Shown: positions 32,676-41,533 of the stretch, in pieces
Position numbering within the stretch: position 1 is the first letter of the stretch
How the letters are laid out: each line of letters begins with the position of its first letter
Notes under the pieces: model-generated
The model's database searches: none
Told to the model about the DNA's origin: nothing
The model's input: the letters and a program-made list of their open reading frames with translations, nothing else
Source: Propionibacteriaceae bacterium
GTDB taxonomy: Bacteria > Actinomycetota > Actinomycetes > Propionibacteriales > Propionibacteriaceae
Reading direction: 5' to 3'
DNA: 49,856 nt
Assembly: GCA_905372155.1 (NCBI GenBank)
Contig: CAJPNZ010000012.1
Location: 1 to 49,856, forward strand
Translations under genes and position numbers: made by a program

Positions 32676-34337
32676 TCACCGGCTGAACAGCTGGCCCTGG
32701 ACGGTGTTGATGAACTGTGTCAGGGATGCGGGCAAGTCGCGCAGGTGCCAGGTCTCGGGGGCGTGGTACCAGTCGACCTCCGTCGGATCAGGGGTGTCGT
32801 CGACATCAGCCGCCGCCATTGCCTCCACCCAGCGCTGGCGTCCACCGAGAACGACTGTGTAGGGCAGCACGCGGGAGATCTCCGCCAGTTCCCTGCCCTT
32901 CGGCATCTGATTGGTCGGTTGAGTGTTGAGAAGGGCTGAGAGAGCTCCGAGAGCCGCGACGAGCCGGGTGCCCTCCGCGGTGCGGCGCGGCATGCGCGGA
33001 GCCATCCACAGCAGCGAGATGGCCAGGGCCAGCAGCACCAGGGCCACCAGCCCGAAACGGGTGAAGGCGATCAGCGCGGCACCGGCCGCCAGCGCGACGC
33101 CGAGTCCGACCCAGCCGCGGACAGCCCAGGAGCTGCGGGTGGAGTCGGGGCGGGTCTCGAACCAGCCGCGTTCGACCACCTCGTCGTAGAGGGCGTCCTG
33201 CACCTGTCCGAGGGCGGGCGCCAGAACCTCGGGCAGCTGAGAGGCGAGGGATTGCCCGCCATCCGGAACCACGGCGTCCAGGAGCCGGGACTCGTAGGGA
33301 AGTAGTTCGTCGGCAGGGTTCTCCAAGCGGCTGAACTGCCAGTCCACCAGGCCGTACTGGGTGTGCTGGAGCTCGGTGATGCGCAGGTGACCACGCACGG
33401 CGAGGTCGATCAACGTGGCCGTGATGTCGACGGGATCGACGCGCTCATCGGCGACGGTTCCCACCAGACCGGGGCGCATGCCCTCGCCCGGTTCGAACAC
33501 TGATTCCCCGTCGCCGACGGGACGGAAGGATCCGACGGTCGAGATCTCACCGGCGTAGGAGAGGTCAGCACCGCTTCGACGATGCAGCCACCACAACAGC
33601 AGGGCTCCCATCACCAGGGCGGCCAGCGCGGTTCCAGCCGTTGCAAGGTCGATCGTGAAGGCCCGGTTGAGGTTCCACTGCTCGTGGACCCGGGCCGTCG
33701 GTGCCACCTGCTCGGCGCTGAAACCCACGGTGAACGTCACCTGCTCCCCAACACCTCGTGTCGCGGACTCGAACCTCGGGGTCGGTGAGTTGTGTGCGCC
33801 AGCCACGTAGAGCTGGCACTTGTCGAGAGTTCCGGGCGGACCCGCGGTGCAGTCCACCAAGTGCGCCTGGGCACCCACCTGCAAGATGCCGGAAACCTTC
33901 TCGACGGCCACCGACAGCCCTTGGAGCGCCCGCCATGTGAACACGCTGGCGTCTCCGTTGGTTCCGGGCTCGGAGCGAGTGGTTCCGGTGACCTTGTAGG
34001 TGATCTTCACCTCGGTAGACGGTTTCATGGAGAGCACCGTGTAGTCACCCTCGGTCCTGGAGGCGAAGTTCTCGACGCCTGTCGCCGACACATCGGAGAT
34101 GCCGTACACGTAGAAACGGTCAGGGTCAATGGGGGCACGATTCGCGATCCGCTGGGTCAGCTCCGTTGGTGGAGCATCAAACTTGATGGTCTCGGTGACC
34201 GTCAGTATCCCGCTTTCGTCGAGTCTGCCCTCGAAGAGGTATGACTTGGCGATCGGCTCGTCGGCGTGAGCCTGCGGCACCACGCCCAGAGCGAAAAACA
34301 GCGCCAGCGGGACCAACAACAGGCGGAAGGTACGCAC
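32676..34337 (-). CDS. DUF2207 membrane protein with signal peptide
   Basis: This 553-residue protein starts at GTG 34337, chosen because GAGGAG lies just upstream and a signal peptide follows directly (MRTFRLLLVPLALFFALGVVPQAHA). The extracytoplasmic domain (~27-240) has the DUF2207 pattern, with YLFEGRLDESGILTVTETIKF. A helix (TAGTALAALVMGALLLWWLHRR) leads to a cytoplasmic part with DPVDITATLIDLAVRGHLRI, typical of the family, then two more helices near the C-terminal third. DUF2207 proteins are widespread in actinobacteria and of unknown function. The longer open frame upstream lacks such signals. It diverges from the zinc peptidase gene. Confidence 0.87.
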   Translation of the reverse strand: MRTFRLLLVPLALFFALGVVPQAHADEPIAKSYLFEGRLDESGILTVTETIKFDAPPTELTQRIANRAPIDPDRFYVYGISDVSATGVENFASRTEGDYTVLSMKPSTEVKITYKVTGTTRSEPGTNGDASVFTWRALQGLSVAVEKVSGILQVGAQAHLVDCTAGPPGTLDKCQLYVAGAHNSPTPRFESATRGVGEQVTFTVGFSAEQVAPTARVHEQWNLNRAFTIDLATAGTALAALVMGALLLWWLHRRSGADLSYAGEISTVGSFRPVGDGESVFEPGEGMRPGLVGTVADERVDPVDITATLIDLAVRGHLRITELQHTQYGLVDWQFSRLENPADELLPYESRLLDAVVPDGGQSLASQLPEVLAPALGQVQDALYDEVVERGWFETRPDSTRSSWAVRGWVGLGVALAAGAALIAFTRFGLVALVLLALAISLLWMAPRMPRRTAEGTRLVAALGALSALLNTQPTNQMPKGRELAEISRVLPYTVVLGGRQRWVEAMAAADVDDTPDPTEVDWYHAPETWHLRDLPASLTQFINTVQGQLFSR

Positions 34338-34598
34338 CTCAAGGCTCCTCGGGTCGAAGTTCTCGCTGCTGACGGTACCGCATAATCGACGCAGAAAGGC
34401 ACCGTGGAGGTCACACCGGAAAGAGGCGACACGGCTGGGAAGTCCTGGTGAATCATGCACGGGGCAACGAAGAACCCACCGCGTTTGGAGGATGACGCAT
34501 CCCGGCAGGTCACGGGAAACCGGCAAAACCAGGTCTCCCGGCCCCGCCTCCCCGGGGCACTTGCGCCCGTTTCACCGCACACCGACCCCTGATACGGC

Positions 34599-34604
34599 TA
34601 CCCT
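34599..34604 (+). promoter_or_regulatory. -10-like hexamer TACCCT before the zinc peptidase gene
   Basis: TACCCT ends 7 nt before the in-frame GTG at 34612, consistent with a leaderless message. No Shine-Dalgarno sequence is visible before the GTG or the ATG at 34624. Confidence 0.4.
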
Positions 34605-34611
34605 GAACATC

Positions 34612-36030
34612 GTGGCGAACTCGATGCAACCGCAGTACCCGGGATGGCCCGACTCGCAGGGCTCTGGAGGAAATCCGTACCCCGGTCAGCAGCCCGCGCC
34701 TTGGCATCAGCCGATGCCCTCACAAGGTCAGCAGCCGCCGTCGCAGGGGTTCCCCTCCGCCCCACGGCGACCAGCTCCGTCCCCGTGGCAGCCTCCTCAG
34801 GCACCGGCACAGCACTCCCCTCATCAAGGCCCGGCTCAACCCCAGACATCCCCGCGCAGGGCCGCACCCCAGCAGCCCTTCCCGCAGGCGCAGCCTCCGC
34901 AGTTCCCTGCCACGCGGCCCACGACGTTCCCGACCCGCGCCGCCAGCTTTCAGGCCCCCACCACGCCCGGTCCTTGTCCGTACCCCGGCCACCCCACGGG
35001 TTTTCGTCCAGCGCCTCAGGGTTTTCAAGCAGTGCAGCAGCCCGCGCCGGCCTTCGTTCCCGGTGGTTACGTCTCATACCCGGCACCGGCCAAACGTCGC
35101 CCAACCGGGTTGTTGGTGGCCCTGTTCAGCGCTCTCGCTCTTCTGACCGGCATGGTGGCCATCGCTTTCTTCAACCAGACGAATCCTGCAAGCATCTCCA
35201 CCGACTACAAGAACGAGGACTGGGAGGTGCCGCCCGTCACCACCCAGCCGCCTCCTCTGGTGAAGCCGGAAGACAGGGCGGAGATCACGACCCTGACGAA
35301 GGACAATCCGCTGTACAACACGTCCTTGGAGTCCCCCGTGCGCTGCGATCTCGAACTGCTTCCGGGTCGCGAGCAGGACGACCAGGAGCTGCAGACCCGT
35401 CTGCAGACCTACGTCGGCTGCCTGACCCGGGTCTGGGGCCCCACTCTCAAACAGGCCGGCTACACGGCATTCCAGCCGAAAATCACGGTTTTCCCGGAAG
35501 GCGAGACCATCGCCACGGGATGCGGGAACCAGAAATCCCACAACGCTTTCTACTGCACCCTTGACCAGCAGATATACATCTCCCAGGACGTGCTCGACGT
35601 CCTGTCGGCCGACGTTTCCAAGGCGCGTATCGTCTTCAACCTGATCATCGCGCATGAATATGGGCACGCGGTCCAGGGACAGGCCGGGATATTGGCCAGC
35701 GGGCACATGCTGATCGACGACTCCGACGAATCCGAGAAGCTGGAGACGAGCCGCCGCCTCGAGACCCAGGCCGACTGTTTCGCAGGTGCGGCTCTCGGAT
35801 CCCTGTGGCAGGGGCTCAAACTCACCGACGCGGACCGCCAGGACATCCTGGCCACCACCACGGATATCGGCGACGACAAGCTGAGCGAACGCAACAACGG
35901 TGATCCGGACGAGGCCGGCAACCACGGCAAGAGCCAGAACCGTCGGCTGTGGGTGGAACGCGGCCTGAATTCCGGAGGCTCGCTCGGCCAGTGCAACACC
36001 TTCAACGCCCCGGCCAGCGAGGTCGAGTAG
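34612..36030 (+). CDS. Membrane-anchored neutral zinc metallopeptidase (YpfJ-like, PF04228)
   Basis: This protein has about 472 residues. The first ~150 are Pro/Gln/Gly-rich and presumably disordered, facing the cytoplasm. One transmembrane helix follows (LLVALFSALALLTGMVAIAFF), so the rest is extracytoplasmic. The peptidase domain has ATGCGNQKSHNAFYC, then the zinc motif IIAHEYGHAVQGQAG, and the third-ligand region RLETQADCFAGAALGSLW, with two or more cysteines that could form a disulfide. This matches the 'putative neutral zinc metallopeptidase' family. GTG 34612 or ATG 34624 could be the start; the former sits 7 nt after a -10-like hexamer. Substrate unknown. Confidence 0.88.
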   Translation: MANSMQPQYPGWPDSQGSGGNPYPGQQPAPWHQPMPSQGQQPPSQGFPSAPRRPAPSPWQPPQAPAQHSPHQGPAQPQTSPRRAAPQQPFPQAQPPQFPATRPTTFPTRAASFQAPTTPGPCPYPGHPTGFRPAPQGFQAVQQPAPAFVPGGYVSYPAPAKRRPTGLLVALFSALALLTGMVAIAFFNQTNPASISTDYKNEDWEVPPVTTQPPPLVKPEDRAEITTLTKDNPLYNTSLESPVRCDLELLPGREQDDQELQTRLQTYVGCLTRVWGPTLKQAGYTAFQPKITVFPEGETIATGCGNQKSHNAFYCTLDQQIYISQDVLDVLSADVSKARIVFNLIIAHEYGHAVQGQAGILASGHMLIDDSDESEKLETSRRLETQADCFAGAALGSLWQGLKLTDADRQDILATTTDIGDDKLSERNNGDPDEAGNHGKSQNRRLWVERGLNSGGSLGQCNTFNAPASEVE

Positions 36031-36070
36031 CACGGTCGATCCGCAAGGATCACGGTTGTGGTGAGGACCG

Positions 36071-36538
36071 TCATTCCGTCATGGTCATTGCGACCGCAAT
36101 TGCCGCGACTCCCTCGCCCCGTCCTGTGAGGCCCAGCCCGTCCGTGGTGGTGGCGGAGACCGACACGGGTGCCCCGATGGCCTCGGAGAGAACCCGCTCC
36201 GCCTCGCCGCGGCGCGCGGCCATGCGCGGCCGGTTGCCGATCACCTGGACGCTGACGTTGCAGATCCCGAAGCCCGCGGCCCGGAGCAGCCTGGCGGTCT
36301 CGACCAGGAAGGCGACCCCTGACGCGCCCTTCCACTCTGGGCGGTCCGTGCCGAAGTTCGATCCGATGTCCCCCAGCCCGGCCGAAGCCAGCAACGCGTC
36401 GACAATGGCGTGGGCCGCCACGTCGCCGTCGGAGTGCCCGGACAGGCCGAACGGTTCGTCCGGGAAGTGCAGTCCGGCCACCCACATGGGTAATCCGACC
36501 TCCAGCCTGTGGATGTCGGTTCCGATGCCGACCCTCAT
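36071..36538 (-). CDS. ispF: 2-C-methyl-D-erythritol 2,4-cyclodiphosphate synthase
   Basis: This 155-residue enzyme of the non-mevalonate isoprenoid pathway cyclises CDP-ME 2-phosphate. The zinc motif is GIGTDIHRLEVG (D and H ligands), followed by SGHSDGDVAAHAIVDALLAS and GDIGSNFGTDRPEWKG; the C-terminal SATTTDGLGLTGRGEGVAA is typical. It is the last gene of carD-ispD-ispF, with its ATG overlapping the ispD stop (ATGA). Confidence 0.96.
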   Translation of the reverse strand: MRVGIGTDIHRLEVGLPMWVAGLHFPDEPFGLSGHSDGDVAAHAIVDALLASAGLGDIGSNFGTDRPEWKGASGVAFLVETARLLRAAGFGICNVSVQVIGNRPRMAARRGEAERVLSEAIGAPVSVSATTTDGLGLTGRGEGVAAIAVAMTMTE

Positions 36539-37239
36539 GCCCGGCTCCTGCCGTCCAGGATTCCCTGCGCCAGGGCCAGGTCGAGTTGCTCGGTGATCTT
36601 CAGCGCATCGTGATGCCCGGGCACGAGCACCACCCGGTGCCCGAGAGCCTCGATCGCGGACGCGTCGTCGGTGATGGCCAGCCCGTGTCTGGCCACGTGG
36701 TCGTGGGCCTCACGAAGCAGACCGAGACGCGCCCCCTGCGGGGTCTGGATGGCTCGGAGGGTGGAGCGGTCAACCATCCAGGACCCGGCGTCGCCGACCT
36801 GCCGGATGGAGTCGTGGACCGCGATCACCGGTATGGCGACCTCCGCGCCACGGACCACGGCCTGCCGGACGGTTGCCACCACCTGTGGTGGCACCAGAGG
36901 CCGGGCGGCGTCGTGGACGAGCACGATGGTCTCGGGGCCGAAACGTTTCGCAAGCACCTCGAGACCGAGCCGGACCGAGTCCTGACGCTCGGCCCCGCCA
37001 ATGGTGCAGACGACGTCATCCAGACCTGACAGGGCCGCCTCGAAGATCGACAGGCAGCCCTCGGGCGTGGTGATCACCACGTGCCCCACACCGCCTGCGC
37101 GCATGGCGAGCACGCTGCGACGCACCAAGGACATCCCGCCGAGTTCCACCAGCGCCTTCGGCACGGATGCGCCGAGCCGAGACCCGGAACCGGCCGCCAC
37201 CACGAGGGCGACGACCGGTTCTTTCGTACTGTTGTTCAA
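36535..37239 (-). CDS. ispD: 2-C-methyl-D-erythritol 4-phosphate cytidylyltransferase
   Basis: This 234-residue enzyme makes CDP-ME, two steps before IspF. The nucleotide-binding motif is ALVVAAGSGSRLGASVPKAL; further signatures are TIVLVHDAARPLVPP and IPVIAVHDSIRQV, with the end LKITEQLDLALAQ. The open frame starts at a TTG 4 nt after the carD stop; GTG codons at residues 9-10 are alternatives, so the exact start is uncertain, but translational coupling to carD is likely. Many actinobacteria share this carD-ispD-ispF order. Confidence 0.95.
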   Translation of the reverse strand: MNNSTKEPVVALVVAAGSGSRLGASVPKALVELGGMSLVRRSVLAMRAGGVGHVVITTPEGCLSIFEAALSGLDDVVCTIGGAERQDSVRLGLEVLAKRFGPETIVLVHDAARPLVPPQVVATVRQAVVRGAEVAIPVIAVHDSIRQVGDAGSWMVDRSTLRAIQTPQGARLGLLREAHDHVARHGLAITDDASAIEALGHRVVLVPGHHDALKITEQLDLALAQGILDGRSRA

Positions 37240-37243
37240 TGAT

Positions 37244-37729
37244 TCACGAGGCCAGGACCTCGTCGAGCATCACCTCGGCGCGTTCCTCGGCGACGTCCTC
37301 CGCGAGAGCCAGTTCGGCCACGAGAATGGCGCGGGCCTTGGCGAGCATGCGTTTCTCCCCGGCCGAGAGCCCCTTGTCGCGGTCACGCCTCCACAGGTCG
37401 CGAACCACCTCGGAGACCTTGATGACGTTTCCGGAGTGCAGCTTCTCCAGGTTCGCCTTGTAACGGCGGGACCAGTTGGTGGGTTCCTCCGTGTGCTCAG
37501 CGCGCAGCACCTGGAACACGCGTTCCAGGCCATCGGCGTCGACCACGTCGCGCACACCGACGAGGTCCAGGTTGCAGGCGGGAACGCGCACCACGAGGTC
37601 GTTCTGACCTATGATGCGCAACACGAGGTAGAGTTTGTCCTCTCCTTTGATCTGTCGGGTCTCTATGTCTTCGATGACAGCCGCCCCGTGATTCGGGTAG
37701 ACCACCGTCTCTCCGACCGTAAAAGTCAT
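37244..37729 (-). CDS. carD: CarD-family RNA polymerase-binding regulator
   Basis: This 161-residue protein binds the RNA polymerase beta subunit and stabilises open promoter complexes, chiefly at rRNA and housekeeping promoters. The N-terminal Tudor-like domain reads TVGETVVYPNHGAAVIEDIE; the DNA-binding helical part has EEPTNWSRRYKANLEKL, then RDLWRRDRDKGLSAGEKRML and ILVAELALAE. It follows the mycobacterial CarD almost throughout. The start is ATG 37729 (an upstream in-frame start would add 12 unrelated residues). A TAGGAT -10-like element lies about 25 nt above on the minus strand (37759-37754). It heads carD-ispD-ispF. Confidence 0.95.
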   Translation of the reverse strand: MTFTVGETVVYPNHGAAVIEDIETRQIKGEDKLYLVLRIIGQNDLVVRVPACNLDLVGVRDVVDADGLERVFQVLRAEHTEEPTNWSRRYKANLEKLHSGNVIKVSEVVRDLWRRDRDKGLSAGEKRMLAKARAILVAELALAEDVAEERAEVMLDEVLAS

Positions 37730-37851
37730 ATCTTGCAGGCCCCTTTCCGTCGGCAATCCTACCATGTCGCAGCGGGTTGCCCCCCATGAACGATTCCGGC
37801 CCCTGCCAGTGGGGCGGTGACGAGTTTCGTCGCCCGCGACCGAGCCTCTGG

Positions 37852-38529
37852 TCAGCCCTGGAACTTGTAGCCCAGTCCTCTGACCGTAATCACCCGGGAG
37901 GGGCTGGAGGGGTCGCGTTCGATCTTGTTGCGGAGACGTTTGATGTGCACGTCGAGGGTTTTGGTGTCACCGACGTAGTCACTGCCCCAGATGCGGTCGA
38001 TGATCTGGCCACGGGTCATGACACGCCCGGCGTTGCGCAGCAGCAGTTCCAGCAACTCGAACTCGCGAAGCGCCAACCTCACCTCCTGTCCGTCGACCAC
38101 GACCTGGTGGCGCTCGACATCGATGCGCACCCCGTCCCTCTCGACGATTTCCGAGATCAGCGTGGAGTCGTGGCCGCGCCTCAGGATGGCGCGGATCCGG
38201 GCCACCAGTTCGCGATGGGAGAACGGTTTCGTGACGTAGTCGTCGGCACCGATCTCCAACCCCACCACCTTGTCCGTCTCGGAGTCCCGTGCCGAGACCA
38301 TGATGATCGCGACATTGCCGCGGGTCCTGAGCCGGCGGCACACCTCTGTCCCGGGCATTCCGGGCAGCATCAGGTCCAGCAGAACCAGGTCCGCGCCATT
38401 GCGGTCGTACTCGGCCAGGCCGCTTTCGCCATCAGCCTCGGCGGTGACGTCGAAACCCTCCTTGTCGAGCATGAAGGTGAGAGCCTCACGATAGGAGCCC
38501 TCGTCCTCGATGATCAGGATCCTGGCCAT
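37852..38529 (-). CDS. regX3: Response regulator RegX3 (OmpR/PhoB class)
   Basis: This 225-residue regulator has a receiver domain starting ARILIIEDEGSYREALTFML. The phospho-acceptor Asp is in DLVLLDLMLPGMPG and the conserved Lys in DDYVTKPFSHREL. The winged-helix domain follows: LREFELLELLLRNAGRVMTR, then GDTKTLDVHIKRLRNKIE. It pairs with the SenX3-like kinase encoded 4 bp upstream. By analogy with actinobacterial SenX3-RegX3 it activates phosphate-starvation genes; phoU facing the operon supports this. The start is ATG 38529, since the longer frame overlaps senX3. Confidence 0.94.
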   Translation of the reverse strand: MARILIIEDEGSYREALTFMLDKEGFDVTAEADGESGLAEYDRNGADLVLLDLMLPGMPGTEVCRRLRTRGNVAIIMVSARDSETDKVVGLEIGADDYVTKPFSHRELVARIRAILRRGHDSTLISEIVERDGVRIDVERHQVVVDGQEVRLALREFELLELLLRNAGRVMTRGQIIDRIWGSDYVGDTKTLDVHIKRLRNKIERDPSSPSRVITVRGLGYKFQG

Positions 38530-38533
38530 CCCC

Positions 38534-39697
38534 TCATCCCTCCCGGGTCTCCCCATCGACGGCCCTCTCTTGGTGGGCCGGAAGCCGCAGTGTGAAGGTG
38601 GACCCCCGGCGGGGTCGCGACCACACTTTAACGCTCCCCTGGTGGGCCAGGGCGATGTGACGGACGATCGACAGCCCCAGCCCCGTTCCCCCACTCTCCC
38701 GGGAACGCCCATAGTCGACGCGGTAGAAGCGTTCGAAGATGCGTTCCTGGTCCTCCTGGGAGATGCCGATGCCGTTGTCGCTCACCGTGATTTCGACGTT
38801 CTCACCCTCGTCGTCGCGCATCCGCGTCGCCGCCACCACTACCCGGGCGTTGTCGTCGGAGTAGTTGATGGCGTTCTGCACGAGGTTGACCACGGCGTCG
38901 ATCAGTTGCCGGCGATCCCCCAGCACCCGCGCGCAGGGCACGGCGGCTCGCACGAGGTTGATTCTGCGGGCCTCGGCGGTCTCCTGGGTCCGTCCGATCG
39001 CCTCGTCGACGATCTCCTCCACCTCCACCACCTCGCGACTCAGCATCGGATCCGAGGACTGGAGCCGGGAGAGCTCGATGATCTGGCTGACGAGTTCGGC
39101 CAGGCGAGCCGATTCGCGCTGGAGACGTCGGGCGAAGTGGATCACCTGGTCGGGGTCCCCGGAGGCCGCCTCGATGGTCTCCGCGAGAATCCCGATGGCC
39201 CCGATCGGGGTTTTCAGCTCGTGCGAGACGTTCGCCACGAAGTCCCTTCGCACAGCGTCCACGCGACGGCTCGCGGCCTCATCCTCGGCCATGACCAGGA
39301 CGCGCCCTCCGCGAAGCGGAATCACCCGTGTGCACAGCCCGACGTTCTCCATTCCCGGTGGACGGTCCTGGATGACGGTTCCCAGGTACTCGGTATCCGT
39401 TCTGCGCACCTGTCGCACCCGGTCCAGCAGCCCCGGGAGCCCGACCCGTGTTCCCCGCACCAGACCCATGGCGACTCCGAGGTCGTTGACCTTCATCACC
39501 TCGTCATGGGGGCCGACCAGCAGTCCTCCCAGGGGAAGCGCCCCGACGAGATCGATCAGGTCGTCCCGCGATCGTTCAGGAGCCTGCGGCACGGGTCGCG
39601 ATTCCTTCAAGGGGAAACGACGACCGACGGCTCCCGCAATCCACACCGCCGCGAGCGCCAGCAGCGCGCCTGCCAGGGCGGCGATAACGAGGACCAT
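38534..39697 (-). CDS. senX3: Sensor histidine kinase SenX3
   Basis: This kinase (387 residues from ATG 39697) has one clear N-terminal membrane helix (VLVIAALAGALLALAAVWIAG), a PAS-like region (~60-150), the phospho-accepting His in FVANVSHELKTPIGAIG, N-box VNLVQNAINYS, G1 DNGIGISQED and G2 SGGTGLGLSIVRHIA. It autophosphorylates and signals phosphate limitation to RegX3. I prefer the internal ATG over the GTG at 39730, because TAGGAT (39710-39705) is 7 nt before it, fitting a leaderless message. It is divergent from phoU across about 95 bp. Confidence 0.93.
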   Translation of the reverse strand: MVLVIAALAGALLALAAVWIAGAVGRRFPLKESRPVPQAPERSRDDLIDLVGALPLGGLLVGPHDEVMKVNDLGVAMGLVRGTRVGLPGLLDRVRQVRRTDTEYLGTVIQDRPPGMENVGLCTRVIPLRGGRVLVMAEDEAASRRVDAVRRDFVANVSHELKTPIGAIGILAETIEAASGDPDQVIHFARRLQRESARLAELVSQIIELSRLQSSDPMLSREVVEVEEIVDEAIGRTQETAEARRINLVRAAVPCARVLGDRRQLIDAVVNLVQNAINYSDDNARVVVAATRMRDDEGENVEITVSDNGIGISQEDQERIFERFYRVDYGRSRESGGTGLGLSIVRHIALAHQGSVKVWSRPRRGSTFTLRLPAHQERAVDGETREG

Positions 39698-39704
39698 GCC
39701 CAGA

Positions 39705-39710
39705 ATCCTA
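39705..39710 (-). promoter_or_regulatory. -10-like hexamer TAGGAT before senX3
   Basis: On the minus strand TAGGAT ends 7 nt before the ATG at 39697, the same spacing as at several other genes here. It would make the senX3-regX3 message leaderless. Confidence 0.45.
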
Positions 39711-39792
39711 TTGTCAGAACTTCTGCTCACCGGTAGGTGGAGGCCACTACACTGCCGTTTCTACAGTTGTCATCCCGAAGGGCGGAGACGAA

Positions 39793-40458
39793 ATGCGCGC
39801 CAGCTATCACGAAGAACTCAACGGCCTGCTCGACAGCCTGCAACACATGGCTGTTCTGGTCGAGGTGGCCGTGCGTGAGGCTTCCTCCTCCCTGCTGGAG
39901 CCCGATCTGGCCCGCGCGGAGGCAGTCATCTCCAACGATTCCCAGCTCGACGCCATGCACGAGGAGCTCGAGTACCGCTGTTTGTCCCTCCTGGCCCTCC
40001 AGGCCCCGGTGGCGGGCGAGTTGCGCACCATCGTCTCCGCGATCCGGGTGGTCTTCGAACTGGCGCGCATGGGTGACCTGGCGGCGCACGTGGCCAAGAT
40101 CGCCCGGTTGCGTTTCCCGGACTCGGCGGTACCCGATTCACTGCGTGAGAACTTCTCACGCATGTCGGAGGTGTGCCTGGCGATGATCCGCCTGGCCAAC
40201 CAGTCGTTGAAGGACCGCGACGCCGTCGCCGCCCTGCGCATGGCGGAGATCGATCACGAGATGGATCACCTGCGCCGCGACCACTTCGGAGTGCTGTTGG
40301 GCGAGAACTGGTCGGGATCGGTGGAACAGGCCATCGACGTCGCCCTGTTGGGCCGCTATTTCGAACGCTTCGCGGACCACGCCGTCGCGGTGGCGCGCCG
40401 TGTCATCTACATCATCACTGGGCAGTTCCCGGAGGGCGAGGAGTGGCCAAACGCCTGA
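39793..40458 (+). CDS. phoU: Phosphate-signalling protein PhoU
   Basis: This 221-residue all-helical protein has two PhoU repeats (~7-93 and ~115-205). The start MRASYHEELNGLLDSLQHMA and IVSAIRVVFELARMGDLAAHVAKIA, plus the second-half ALLGRYFERFADHAVAVARRV, match PhoU closely. PhoU links the phosphate transporter to the sensor kinase and keeps the response off when phosphate is plentiful. It faces senX3-regX3. GGGCGGAGACG precedes the ATG. No pstSCAB genes are in the window. Confidence 0.95.
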   Translation: MRASYHEELNGLLDSLQHMAVLVEVAVREASSSLLEPDLARAEAVISNDSQLDAMHEELEYRCLSLLALQAPVAGELRTIVSAIRVVFELARMGDLAAHVAKIARLRFPDSAVPDSLRENFSRMSEVCLAMIRLANQSLKDRDAVAALRMAEIDHEMDHLRRDHFGVLLGENWSGSVEQAIDVALLGRYFERFADHAVAVARRVIYIITGQFPEGEEWPNA

Positions 40459-40533
40459 GGGTGATCGAAGATTGAATGGCCGAAGGTTTACACTGCTCAG
40501 GTAGTTGGATTTTGTCTTGACGAGGGGATTTTG

Positions 40534-41469
40534 ATGACGTCGTTCAATCGCCGCAGCCTGTTGACGGGCACCATGGCAGCCATGGCCGTCGGGCTGGGAG
40601 CCTGTGGTTCCTCCCCACAAGCCGCGCAGTCGACATCCGCCCCGGCATCGTCGGAACAGCCCCAGGAGCCCACCCCCGCGACAAGTCTCACCCCTGAGCC
40701 TTCTTCATCGCCCTCCCCCGAGCCTTCTGCGTCACCCTCCCCGAGCGCGTCGCCCGATTCCTTGATGCCGAAGACCAGCCACAACAGGGCCGCCGCCGAG
40801 TACGCCTATCCCTCGGAGAAGGTCCAGGCGTGGATGAAGGATCCCAGCTCGGCCCCCGAGAAGATCGTCTTCCTCACCTTCGACGACGGCCCGAACCACA
40901 CCAATTCGGTACAGATCCTGGACGCCTTGAAGGCCGGCGGGGTGCACGGCACGTTCTTCGTGGTCGGGAACCTCGTGAGCAGCGCCCCCGAGACGCTCAA
41001 GCGTGAGATCGCGGAAGGGCACTCCGTGGCCATGCACAGCTACACCCACAACTACAACAAGCTCTACCCCGGCCGCGCCGGAAGCGTGGAGACCATCAAG
41101 GATGAATACAACAAAACCAAGGCCGCCCTCGAGGAGGTCCTCGGCGCCGATTTCAAGACCAACACCTGGCGCTACCCCGGTGGTCACATGAGCTGGAAGA
41201 AGTTGGAGGCCGCCGACGAGGCCCTGGCCGCCGAGGGCGTGCACTGGATCGATTGGAACTGCCTCACCGGTGACGCCGAACCGAAGAACCGCCAGCCCAA
41301 GGATGTCGCGGGCATGGTGAAGATGGCGACCTCCGCTATCGGTGAGGGTTTGAAGGTGGCGGTGATGCTCGCCCATGACGCCGAGGGCAAGGACATGACG
41401 GTCAAGGCGATGCCCCAGATCATCAGCGCCTACAAGGAGGCGGGGTACAAGTTCGGGGTGATCGCCTGA
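40534..41469 (+). CDS. Lipoprotein polysaccharide deacetylase (NodB domain)
   Basis: This 311-residue protein starts MTSFNRRSLLTGTMAAMAVG and has the lipobox LGAC, so the mature protein should be lipid-anchored outside the cell; the RRSLL pair suggests possible Tat export. A Ser/Pro/Glu-rich linker (~30-85) follows, then the NodB carbohydrate esterase 4 domain: VFLTFDDGPNHTNSVQILD (catalytic DD), HSVAMHSYTHNY (metal-binding His pair), and TWRYPGGHMSW. Substrates in this family are peptidoglycan or other N-acetylated glycans. GAGGGG lies 6 nt before the ATG; the TTG just upstream is rejected as start. TACACT near 40489 may be its -10. Confidence 0.92.
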   Translation: MTSFNRRSLLTGTMAAMAVGLGACGSSPQAAQSTSAPASSEQPQEPTPATSLTPEPSSSPSPEPSASPSPSASPDSLMPKTSHNRAAAEYAYPSEKVQAWMKDPSSAPEKIVFLTFDDGPNHTNSVQILDALKAGGVHGTFFVVGNLVSSAPETLKREIAEGHSVAMHSYTHNYNKLYPGRAGSVETIKDEYNKTKAALEEVLGADFKTNTWRYPGGHMSWKKLEAADEALAAEGVHWIDWNCLTGDAEPKNRQPKDVAGMVKMATSAIGEGLKVAVMLAHDAEGKDMTVKAMPQIISAYKEAGYKFGVIA

Positions 41470-41521
41470 TCCCTGGTGGGTTTCGGTGCGGCGAGCCGTG
41501 TGCAGAGGTTCGCCCGCCTTG

Positions 41522-41527
41522 TAGGCT
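41522..41527 (+). promoter_or_regulatory. -10-like hexamer TAGGCT before gpmA
   Basis: TAGGCT ends 6 nt before the ATG of gpmA at 41534, without a Shine-Dalgarno sequence between; a candidate leaderless promoter. Confidence 0.45.
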
Positions 41528-41533
41528 GACGCC

